Assembly: GCF_963576545.1 (NCBI RefSeq)
Contig: NC_083639.1
Span: 15,626,118-15,690,117 of the forward strand
Direction of reading: 5' to 3'
Length of the DNA: 64,000 nt
DNA from: Limanda limanda
Taxonomy: Eukaryota > Chordata > Actinopteri > Pleuronectiformes > Pleuronectidae
Part shown: piece after piece, positions 11,314 to 35,644 of the stretch
How the letters are laid out: each line of letters begins with the position of its first letter
How positions within the stretch are numbered: position 1 is the stretch's first letter
Made by a program: the position numbers and the translations under genes
The notes under the pieces: model-generated
Database searches by the model: none
Told to the model about the DNA's origin: nothing
Seen by the model: the letters and a program-made list of their open reading frames with translations, nothing else

Positions 11314-11832
11314 CAGATGGACAGTGGAGTTAGTGTCACACAATATTAACCCGTCCACCTCAGGATAGGTGTGAGCCTGCCAGACAGGACAATGGTACTA
11401 AATTGCTAAACGGAAGGGATTCTGTGAGCAGGTGATCAAGGAGGAAAATCCAGAAAATCCCCCACTGCCCTTATGACCAAGACAGATTAGAGTCCATATA
11501 GGACTATCCTGGGCATATCGGATACCTTGTTAAAAACTGGGGATTCACACCGCAGGGGCGAGAAAGAAACATCAGAAAACACAAGTAATGAAATGTTGAA
11601 AAGTGCCTGAATTTCAGCTTTAGGTGTTTTGCCGTTCTTTCTGGTCCAGTGTGGCTCATACTTGTCAAGTCAGACTGTTGTAAACTGTGATCCTGTATTT
11701 GTGCAACGGTTTTGTTCTGGTACATTCTTCCCATGGTAATTGAACACACATGATGAGGCTGTAGGAGGGGAGACTGCTCGTAAGGCCCCAGTCAGTCTTG
11801 TCATGGGTCTTCTATTTACCAATCCAGCCCAG

Positions 11833-11835
<3 letters not shown>

Positions 11836-11928
<93 letters not shown>

Positions 11929-11942
11929 TGCGTGTGTGTGTG
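11836..11942. repeat. (TG)n microsatellite
   Basis: About 105 bp of TG with single-base interruptions (TCTG, TTTG, TGCG). Confidence 0.95.
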
Positions 11943-12274
11943 GGATAACACACCATTGGCATTCCTCATTTGTGAATAATTGAATCAGGCTATCTTAGTT
12001 TGCTTAGAGCGCAGCTGTAATTTGCAGCCGTTCTGCTCTTAAAGACGGGTAATTATGGCTTTTAGAGTTTCCCAAAACACCTCAAATGGCTTCAACTCAT
12101 GACAGCTGTGCATCTGGACTTCATACACACACACAAACACAGTATGCGCCAATGTGTGGTTGTTAATTAAACTGGTGCATTTTGCGATTGAAGTGGATTA
12201 CAATCACAGGTATAACACACAGGTAGAGCAAATAGGGTGTGTCCCAAGTATTGCAGACCCCCAACCACAAGAGT

Positions 12275-12392
12275 GGGACATTTCTAGGCATTTTGCCTCA
12301 ATGATAAGTGCCTAGAAGTGTCTTGATCATTCTGATTATTCGGGACATTTTTAGGCATTTTGCTATTATTATAAGTGCCGAGAAGTGTTCTA
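12275..12392. repeat. Diverged tandem duplication with hairpin arms
   Basis: A roughly 60-bp unit starting GGGACATTT is repeated with a 67-bp period (12275 and 12342). In the first unit TTCTAGGCA (12282-12290) pairs with TGCCTAGAA (12309-12317). The second unit keeps only part of this pairing. Confidence 0.6.
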
Positions 12393-14139
12393 ACATTTGC
12401 AGTCAGGAGGTTGTAACAGCAGAAAACAGGTTATGAGCGGAGCTAACTATGTCTATTTTCATGCTGTCACCTGGTTTGGTTGTTGTGTATTCAGCACAGA
12501 CACATACCTCAGAGTTAAGGAAAGGATGTTTGTCATTTCTCCAGACACCGGCTACTCTGTCAGACCTCAGGGAAGCAGGGTGCAGGAAATTCAATTCGAT
12601 AGAATAAAAATAGACGTATCCACAAAAACTAGTTTATGTAACAACCTGCAGAAGAAACTAATTAAAGTCATCGTGGTGGAAGTTTCCTGAATTCTGAATT
12701 GACCCTGAGTTGACACCTCTAGTCTAAACAGACGTCTGCTTCTACTGACTATAGAATAAATCATGAATAAATCATTCTCTGATTTCCAAAGCTTCAGCTC
12801 TGCTAGAAATCTCAGGTGTTATTTTAGTTTTGAAAATAAAATGCGTACGTCTTGATTGCACGCAGAATAAGATTCCATAAAAAAATACTACTTAATTACT
12901 TTAAATTTGAATATAAAGAAACAGAGGTCATATTCAGGAAGATGCAGATGAGGGAGATCAGAAGCAGAAATTAGGCTTTGCACTGACAGTTTTGTCTTAA
13001 GATTTGTCGTCCCAGATGCTTTGCCATTTTATAATCAGGATATATCAACATCATTGTTTCTGAAGAGCCTTCGAGCAGCGGCAGCAGGCCCTAACCTCTC
13101 ATGGCTCTATTTTGACTTGAGTAAGAGTTTGGCTGAAAATGCCACTGTCTCAACTGGGAGCCTCCATGGAACTCCAGGATTATCTCGCCGCTGTCTGCGA
13201 CCTTGAATATGGTATGGCCAGGGAAGCATATGGCTGCAATCTGTGGCACCCCTTCATTTAATTTTAATTAGACACTGGAGATATCACCCTCCCCACACAC
13301 ACACACACTTGGGTAAAAGCCTGGCAAGAGACTAACAAGGAAACAAACCGATATGGGTTAACGTTAATGAGGATGTTAGGGAAGCTCATGTGTCAGGAAC
13401 AATAGCAGCTACTAAACCACTGAAGACAGAGGCTGGTGTGTGTTTCACGGTGAGACTCATTACTCCTGGAGACAATGATAACGGTGATACACGCTCTCAA
13501 CTTCTGCTGATGTGAAGCACAGTCTGCAGCCGCAGTTTGAGAATTTACTAAAAGCAGGGGGAAGTCTACACTTAGGGAGCAGGCCATCAGCAGCCTGACA
13601 TAATGCATCTCACATGTTTATGCAGCTGCCGTTGTCGTATCATAGCCGACTAAATTAGGATTCCTTTCCTCCAGCGTCTGGAAGCTATCTATGGAGCGTC
13701 CCAGAGTAAACACGAAAAAAACTGGGGCGCACGCCTCGAAGGTTGAGGTTAGGTGAAGTAATCACACTAATGTGCCAATCATGTCAACAGCATTAGTGCC
13801 TCGACGCCTCTAATCAAGAGATTGGCGTTCACACACCTTGCTCCAAACATATGTGTGGATTATGGGGGCTAGTGTGGATAATCCCCTGACCACATGGACG
13901 TCAGAGGCAATCCAATTTACAATATGACACTGCTTAACACCTGCAGACACAACCTGTCATACTGTGAATGCAAATATTTGTGACGATTAACAGGCTACAG
14001 CCATGCTAGGAGCTAATGTGTAGTCAGGCAGATAAATGCTAATGTCAGCCTTAAAGTAACAGTTATTTTATTAGGTTATGAAGCAAAGCATTGCACACAT
14101 TTAAATTAAGACTTAATGGTGGCGATATTCAAGAAGTCA
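12393..14139. other. Intergenic, with a possible conserved noncoding block near 13680-13960
   Basis: No exon was found. The block at 13680-13960 is complex, non-repetitive sequence with homeodomain-like and E-box-like words, of the look typical of vertebrate conserved elements. That is a visual judgement only. Confidence 0.25.
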
Positions 14140-14250
14140 GGGGATCGTTTTTCTGAGGGTGACAAAAATGTCTCTGCTGAATGTCGTAGCAATCCATCCA
14201 CAAGTTAATGTGTTATTACAGTCTGGAAGTAGCCAACCCAGACCAAAGCT
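14140..14250. repeat. Dispersed repeat fragment
   Basis: 'gtagcaatccatccac' followed by 'cagtctgg' and 'cagaccaaagctg' resembles another common teleost intronic repeat. It is short and degraded. Confidence 0.4.
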
Positions 14251-14657
14251 GTTTTAGATAGAAAATAACCAATCTGAAATCTCGCCTAGGGCTCCAACAT
14301 CGCCAGGGCCGGCCCTCTGTGTGTGTATGTGTGTGTGGCTGATAATGAACAAAGAGCATCCCCAGATTTCATTAATCCCTAGACCATTGTCAGCACTTTC
14401 CAACATGAATAGGCTGATGCAATAAACCAGAGCTGAAGTTGCATCTGTTTCCAGGACAATGGAGCTCAGTGTGTCTGAATGTGACTGCACCCATAATACA
14501 GCCTAATTACATATACAGTATTAACATGAAAGTGGAGGGTGACTCAACCTCTACACTACATTGTGATGTATTTATGCTTGAGGCAGATGGAGAAGACAAC
14601 GTGTTGGAGAGAAACACCAATCATCAATCAATTCAATATAAATCACAGAAATACTCC

Positions 14658-14663
14658 TTTATT
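14658..14663 (-). terminator. prickle2: prickle2 polyadenylation signal (AATAAA on minus)
   Basis: TTTATT on the plus strand, about 590 nt past the prickle2 stop codon. It implies a 3'UTR covering roughly 14640-15250. A more distal site cannot be excluded. Confidence 0.5.
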
Positions 14664-15250
14664 CCAAATGAAGGACCAGGTCAGCCAAATAAAACATGCA
14701 TACGTTTGTTGTTGACATTTTCTATCTCTACATTATAGATATTTAATACATACATGATTCTATCCATACGAAATATAAAAATATGTGAGGCCTCATTTAC
14801 AACCATATTTACATGGACTTCCTTAACTTAAAGTGAAATTATTAATTAATTTTCTCTATGTACACACAATGAACTGAATACAATAGTACAGTATATCCTA
14901 AATCCAAATCACATTGCATGAAAAAAGCTCAACTGTACCGAACCGACTAGCTTGCACACTCGCTTGCTGTTGACATCAAAGATTGCACATCTTGCATCAG
15001 CTTTTAACTTTGTGATTCAATGGAACTGCACATGTGACTCTAACAGCCGTAATACTCAGGAGAGACATTAAATGAACAAACATGCAAACACTGTTGCTTT
15101 TCCACTGTAATTCATCACTGACTCTCAATTACATAATATTCAACACTCAACAACACTGAATAAATGAACTGTGAGTTTAGATTTCTCTTTGTTCCAGATG
15201 GAGGATGTTAGTGTTCACAAGCTGGATGATGAGTCATTGTTAGGAGGATG

Positions 15251-28504
<13,254 letters not shown>

Positions 28505-31386
28505 GGCTGGTACTGCATGCTCCTCACGACGACACTTACAGTGCACACAGATCTTCCTACAGAGGAAGGAGACAAAACATCTGTTAAGCCAAAGTTGTGT
28601 GTGGACTACACTTGTGTTTAACACGCACAGATTTTATGGAACAAGAGTCTCCAATTACGTACCGAAGCAGTAGTTATTCGACCGTCTAAATAAAAGTATG
28701 ATCTGTGGTTTGAAAGTAACTTTTGTGCTTTGAACTCACAATACTTCAGAATACACAATCATTAGTTTAATAAATCACTATGTAAATAGAACTGCATCTC
28801 GGGCGAAAAGGTTTTACCATAAAAAAAGATGTCATAATGTAGAGACTGTTTAGGCCAATGAAACTTGCCACTAATCAAATAAATAAATACATAACCCAAA
28901 TAATCGAGAAAAAAATGAACATCTGTCATGCAACTCCTTTAAAGTTCTTCGAACCACCGTTGACTTTTTTACAAAAGCACATAAGGCCTGTGCGTGTTCG
29001 CAGACCCTCTACCCATAAAGCAAGTGAACTCCACACAGTTGAAAGGTCAAGGCTTCCTGCTGCAGCTCTCACACTAAAATGTTGGTGCCACAACTGCAAG
29101 GCTCAACAATCCTCTTGGGCATCAAGTATGAAGGTATAATCACAAACAGGCGATGGAAATTAGCAGAATATTGAACCTATGACAGTGATGGAAAGCAGTA
29201 CTGTACAAACACACCAATACACACACTTCCCTATGAACAAGGTTGGCGAGAAACACTAACAGATGCTTAGCCAGGACAGTGCTCCACACTCATTAGTCCA
29301 ACGGACCCAACCAGCTTCAAAATGGAAAGTGTTCATGTGTAAGTTTCCACAGTGAAGGAAGCCTGGGTGTTGACACCAATACTCCTCCTACCTGTTCTTT
29401 CATTTCCAGTTGTGTCCAGAGAGTAATGAGAAGAGTTATTATATATGATAGACTCGAACAACTGCTCTTGAGTGTTGTCTTGCAAAATTTTGGGCATAAA
29501 CAGTCAATGATTAAGAGAATTAAACAGAACCTGTGAAACATCTCGCAAAAAGCAGAACAGGATTTGGTAAAACACCTGAGTGCATGGATTCAAACTAAAA
29601 TATAGGCCACCGTCACTTGGTCAGTAATTTGATCCAAAGGGAGCAGACGTTGAATACATATAAATTCCTGTGTCCTTGACGAGTCTAAGCCACTGCATTA
29701 TGAAGAAACTCTGGGTGGCCAGAATGTCACATCCCACTAACCCTTGCTGCCCCTCAGGCAGCCAAACAAGGGAGACAATCCCATTAGCTTCCCAGACGGA
29801 CGCCTGCCTGTCTGACAGACAGCCCTGTGCGGAGGAGCTTAAGGACACTAAGGACACTGTTTGACAGCCTGACAACCCGACTGGCAACAGATCTGTTAGT
29901 TTAGAGTGCTTGAAGCACAGACAGCACTGGGCGGAGAGCCGGCCGGGTCTCTCTTTGCATGTTGCTTAGAGTAGCACTTCTTGACCAAGGGTTGAGTCTT
30001 GGTTAACAAAGCACCGTATTCTATTTGGCTCAGCACTGATGGATTATGATGACAGAACAGACTTTGGAAAGACTTGAAAACCACTTTCGAGTCGTCTATC
30101 CAAACCTCACTGACGTGCCGCAACTGGTTACATGAGCAATCCTGATAAAAAGAAAACTCATAAATCTATAGGTCTAAAGTCTGACAAATTTTCCATCACC
30201 ACTTGAGAATCCTTGCCCCGCACCAGGAGACTTTACAACCTATTACTGTCTGCTCCAGCTTTCAACACCGCCCTGAGCAGAAAAGCCAGACCTCTGTAAA
30301 TTCTGCTGTCATGGTGGACGACTTCAGGAAATGACTCCATAAACATTAGCAAAACGCACAGAGGGGTGAGATATCTCTGCCACGACGAGTGAAGCTTATG
30401 ATATATAGAGGAGTGATGCAGCTCAGGCAGATGAACTCATCAAGTAGCTGTCAAGCAAGCAGACTGGTAAAAGAGTGTTTGGAAAATCCCTTTTATCCAG
30501 CATGATACTCTAGCCAGGGGCAACACAGCTTCCCTACCTTCACAGATTTAAGGCCAATTAGTCAATTGACTAAAATCCGTGCATCTATAAGAACACACAC
30601 ACTCACAGATAATGGCAGAAGGAGCAAGACAAAGGCACTGAACATGAAGACAAAAAACACATGAAGACAATTCTTCTGACATCCAGCCGGCTGATTATAA
30701 GTTATCTCTGCCTTATGATGGGGAGAGACACTTGGAGATATGAGCATACAAATAGCCAGAAGAAGCAGAACACATCGCAACATCCCAGCTCCTCAATATT
30801 CTTGCTATAGTCTGCCTAGAGTTAAACTAAAATCAGCTTGCGACCTTTGGAGCAATGCACCTTTCCAACCCACTCTGTCGGACCAGATGTGTGATGATGA
30901 CCTTCCTCGAGTGATTCACCTCGCAAACATCCCGATCTCTCTACATCGGTGCTGGCAGAGATACGGTAAGCCCACAGGGGCCTGTTGCTCCTTCCCTCCT
31001 CGTCTATCCTCATGATTTACAACAAGGTTCATGCACATGCCTGGGATTTCCCCTTCTCTGAAACTTAATCCCCTGACTTCCCCTTGTAATCTACATCATT
31101 TCAATTAGGGGAGATGTGGGGACTTTGGTAATACAAGTCAAGTACATCACCGACGCCCAATAAACGACTCGGGGGTAAATAGCGGGAGGTTAAAATGCTT
31201 GTTCTTTACTCAGATGAGACAGGCACTTCATCCCCTGGGAGATATAAATGCTGACGAATCATTTGTGAAGTTTGTTTAAGCCCTGGGGGGTATGCTGTTG
31301 GTTAGTGATCCCGGAGACCATGATGTCAGTGGACAATGATTCACCATTTCAGGTTAATTATCGGTCTAGTCTTCTAGATTAGCTTC

Positions 31387-31400
31387 GTAACCCTGGCAAC
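31387..31400. promoter_or_regulatory. RFX X-box-like palindrome
   Basis: GTAACCCTGGCAAC fits the RFX-factor consensus GTNRCC-NN-RGYAAC at every defined position. It lies in predicted prickle2 intron 1. Function is inferred from the motif alone. Confidence 0.35.
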
Positions 31401-34108
31401 GGGGGTTGTTTCCTTGCGTAACTAGGACATGATAGGGTACTCTGTTAGATGTTCATCTCTGCTTCAATCCTTTGTTTTTAGAATGAATTTACCAGCCTAC
31501 AAGTAAATGGGCTTCACAGCAATATGGTTCTATCCCCAATGCTAGGGTTAGAATTAAGAGACTGTTCAACACAAACTTTAAAGAGTCATCTGACTTAACT
31601 GCTTCCAGAAGCAATTTCAGAAAGTATGGCCTTGCCGAGTTTGAAGCAGAAGCCTCATTCCACTCTCATTCCTGAGAAGCTCTCAAAACCACTGCAGCCT
31701 TTCCATGGCATCACTAGTCTAGATGGTCAGATTAAAATCCCATCTTGCAATGGCAGTTCTGCAGAAAGGCTGAGGTTGGTTGTCAAGCGAGGAGAGAGCG
31801 GAAGAGAGATCAGCTGGTTGCACACTGCAGCCACATCTTGGATTCTTTTCCCCTCTTTTTCTGCCTTTGTACTCAATGGAAGAAGTGTAGGGGACGAAGA
31901 CAGACGCTTCTATTTAACAGCCTTTTGTTTGGTCATATGACATTTCCACTTAGTGGTTTGAAGCTGTTGTCCCCACTTTCACAAATTATTTATACACCAA
32001 TATACAAAGTCGGGTCAAGTTGACGTCAAAGCCATTTGGGCTTAATCATAGCTAATCATGACTGGAGGGGTTCGAAATCAGGATTGACAAATTAGTAAAA
32101 AGCAGATGCAACATCCTGCGAACAAAGTTTCAACCTGCATCCACCTGACATAACAAATTACAGTGAACCAAAGTCATGCTCTCTTTCCAACTAGCCTCCG
32201 TCCACTGGCCTCAACCGGACAGTGGAGCTTTTACTGTAGAGGCAGTGACGTATATGCACAAACTTGACATTTTAACTAACAACAAACTTCAAGAATGTTG
32301 TAATGTTGTTTGGATATGCCTGACAGATTAATCAAGCCTATGCCAACTGTTACATCCACACGACGCCTTTTGTTCTCCCACTTGAGGCACAATTACACAA
32401 TGCAGTTTTCTCCAAAATGAAAAGTTACACTTCTCAGAATTGAAAAAAGTCGGGAGGTGCACGGCCAGTGAAAATGACACAGAGCTCCAGCAGAAATAAG
32501 CTAATTATAAGGCTTAACCCGCACAAGATTTTAAGTACACAAGGAGTCCTACTCTGCTTGATAAACTGTTGTGATGTCTTTCGTGGCTCAGGATGTTTTT
32601 TTTTTCTTTCTTCAGATAAACCTTACGACGTCATTAAGGGATGTAATGATAGGTGCTATTGAGTGAAACAATAAGATATAGTGTTTCTGGAGCTAGAGCA
32701 ACACTAAAGAGCAAAAGTCAGAATAGCTTAGTCTTTGTTCATCCGTCTCATGTGAGAGTCTCAAGTGAATTGCTGGAATTTAATTGTGCACGCAAGACCA
32801 GACATAGGTTAAATGCTGATCACTATCTGAACTTGGTTGAAATGAAAATTGTACATACAGGCAGTGTTTAGTCTTAATGTTCATGTGAAATATGAAAAAT
32901 TCCTGCTGCCAGAATAAGCCAAATGCTATAATAGAACAGGGATTAACCCCTAACTAAGGTGGGAATCTCAACTGTAAAATCTGTTGTACCTAGTGTTGTT
33001 TCACCGAATGCAGAGAACAAAAACTGTTTTACTCAAAAGTCTAAATAAATAGTCACACAACTTTTTAAAGTATAACTGAAAAAAACGTGGGCATCATCAC
33101 TTCCGTTCTCTCCTGTCTTTTTAAGGAGTAAACAGTGGCTGACAGGATTTGTGTAGAGTGGGAAGGAGAGAGCAAAGGGGAGAAAGAGATATTTATGTAA
33201 CATCAGACTGGGACGCTTTCAGCTCCAGCCCAACTATACTTGAGACTGGATCACATTACTTATTCATTCACTGCTGACTTGTTCCATAAAGTGACACTGC
33301 TTTGGACACGGAGAGGGGGAGTCATGGGAGAGCCACGCTTCCAAGACCACCTCAGTACAGACCTTAAAACCATTCTCACACACCAGCAACCCAGTGCAGA
33401 TTCATGCAGATTCATCAACATACATAGTTTGGTGATTGACTTACGACACGTTGTGGGAGAAAATATCTCAACCTGCCAGGAACTTTGCAGAATATTACGT
33501 TGACTTTCCTTTTAATGTGTCAGTGGGAAAACGCCGCAACCAGTGAGGCTCTGACATTTTTCCAGAGGCAGTTGTGGACGTCAGAAATAATGTCGGTCTG
33601 GCTCCTGTCAGCTCAGTTACTGTTTGGGCTGCTCTCAGACCCGAGGAGACCAGTGATCCTGCAGCCACATTATTCATCTCAACCCCCTCCCCGCTCTCTC
33701 TCTCTCTCTCTGTGTACATTCATGTGCTAATCCGGTGACCCCGTACACTGCCAAAAAAAAGTAGCCATCTTAACGGGTCAATCGCTCTGAATGGAGTCCT
33801 GTAATGGTCTCCTTAAGACAACTGCCATGGCGATGCGATTATCCCACATGTTTCCAAAACAGTAAATTACAGGAAACAATTAGAGCTTTTTCATGAACTG
33901 GGATGGTGTAAATAATCCGAATTTACGCAGAAACAACCTGACACAAGTTGATTTAGATGGGACGGGATATAATAAACATTTTACAGAGGCTATTCTTCTA
34001 TATCTATGCATTCACAAGGATGTCTACAGTCCATATGGCACAGAGGCCGCACCACAAAGACTTTGTGGCTGGCAGGCGCCCAGTGGTAGCCGGAGCATTC
34101 ACGCTACA

Positions 34109-34134
34109 GGGGGTGGGGTGGGGTGGGGTGGGGG
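34109..34134 (+). promoter_or_regulatory. G-quadruplex motif
   Basis: Five G-tracts of 5, 4, 4, 4 and 5 G separated by single T. It lies about 350 nt inside predicted prickle2 intron 1, and the G-rich strand is the template strand for that gene. Confidence 0.6.
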
Positions 34135-34379
34135 TAGAAAACTGTGAGAACACGTCCGTAGGGGGAAAGCTACAGTGCAAGTATACGGCAACTCTCGAAT
34201 TCCCATCGGTAGTCCGCGAGGAACGTGGCCATTTAAGCCAATAACGAAGTGGGCAGAACAACCCCGTTAAGGTCAAGGACTTTACAGAGTGCAGATGACG
34301 CTAGTTTGCGCCTCCGTAACAAAGAGAAAGCGGTTAAAGTCAGAACCGAACACGACTTCATTGTGACACATTGTGCCAT

Positions 34380-35040
34380 TACGCGCATTACGCATTTAAA
34401 GCTCCCGGCGGTGACCGTGCGTGGCGCAAAGACACCAGCTCCGAACCCGGATCCACAAGGAGCCCACACCGAGCTGCTTACCTTCTCACAGCCTGCGGGG
34501 GGCTGCAGCCACAGCCCGGACCTCGCTGCTGGTTGCGCTGGAGCAAGTTTTATGGTACGTCTTCCTCATCGCAGAATGTTGTCACCCAACTCCTCACGTA
34601 ACACCACAGCATTCACCAGCCTCTCAGCCTCGGTGTGTGTGGGCACCCCTCCGCTACATGTGTCCCCTCCGGTTCCAAAGCCTTGTGTCGACCCCCTGTC
34701 CTCCGCACACACACTCAGGAGCGGAGCTTAGAGGGAGAGCCGATTTAGGAAAGTGCGTAAAAACAGATCCCCGTTTAATCGCAGGTCCAAGCCAGAGTCC
34801 ACGGAAATGTTTCCAATCCCAGAGAATAAAAGAGAAACCTTCGGTACGTGACTGTTAAACTCCGAGTCTGAGGATCCGAGCGGACTTTCTGTGCGTAAAG
34901 GCGCTGCGCACTGGAGCTGCTCCTCCAGTGCTCCGCTGGCTGCTGACCGACCCACTGACGAGCTGAGCTTTCATCTTCAAGTCGGAAAAATAACACGGCC
35001 ACCTCCGGTTGGGACTTTCAAAATAAAAGCAAGTCACATC
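34380..35040 (-). promoter_or_regulatory. prickle2: CpG-rich block, likely prickle2 promoter and first exon
   Basis: CpG density rises sharply relative to both flanks. On the minus strand it ends in an exon-like segment with a strong donor (34482). A TTTTATTT word near 35021-35028 could serve as a weak TATA-like element. The exact start site cannot be fixed from sequence. Confidence 0.45.
34482..34960 (-). other. prickle2: Predicted noncoding exon 1 of prickle2 (5'UTR)
   Basis: It ends GAGAAG|GTAAGC, an excellent donor. Joined to the exon starting at 28556, the frame leading to the prickle2 ATG has a TAA inside this exon and no ATG after it, so the exon is 5'UTR. It holds an ATG-TAG start-stop pair (34659-34654) and uORFs of 20 codons (34612-34550) and 27 codons (34569-34486), all ending before the donor. 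The 5' limit is approximate. Confidence 0.5.
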
Positions 35041-35623
35041 TATGTATACAGTTTATATACACATATGTGATTGATATGTGATATACCAAATGACATATAA
35101 ACTGTCCTATCCTTCAACCGGGAAAAGCTCAACCAGCAAAGGAACATCATGATATTTTTACATTATATATAGTATAATATATAATATATATATGTTATTG
35201 TTACTGTTAAATACTATACATCGATTCGACTAGCGATTTTGTATATTTGACATATACACGACCAACCAAAAACATCTAGATTTTAACTTATCTTCTGACC
35301 TTACATGAGTCTGTTCACTTTGATACAGTGGAAATGTATTTAAACCTTTTGTTTGAAGGCAAGGTTGTTGATTTCCTGTCTTATTCTGAGTTCCTCCTGG
35401 ATGGCTTGACACAAACACACGCGCACACACGCACGCACACACGCAGACACACACGCACACACAAACAACACACACATCCTGGTGTGATGTCACGAAGTCA
35501 GCATCTCAACACTGGTGTAATTAGCTGTGTGAATGACTGGAGCTCTGGCAGGATTTGCATGTGAATCAAACCACTTCCCTGAATCAACTGGCCAGTGGCA
35601 AGAAAGTGGCCGGTTGAGAGAGA

Positions 35624-35644
35624 GGGGGGGGGGGGGGGGGGGGG
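35624..35644 (+). repeat. G homopolymer (about 21)
   Basis: An uninterrupted run of G following GAGAGAG. Runs like this are prone to sequencing length error. Confidence 0.9.

Larger units (their letters stand above)
28557..34481 (-). other. prickle2 intron 1 (predicted)
   Basis: A 5.9-kb interval between the noncoding exon donor and the first coding exon. It contains an RFX X-box-like palindrome (31387-31400) in a complex block at 31060-31420, and a G-quadruplex motif at 34109-34134. No coding exon was found in it. Confidence 0.5.

Noticed and set aside
11078..11368. Frames of 61-96 codons across the GGAGA repeat on both strands
   Set aside because: They are low-complexity translations of a stop-free microsatellite, with no splice or family support.
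34249..34858. Overlapping plus-strand frames of 145-160 codons in the CpG-rich block
   Set aside because: GC-rich sequence has few stops. The minus strand instead shows a strong donor and typical 5'UTR text, and the plus frames match no family.
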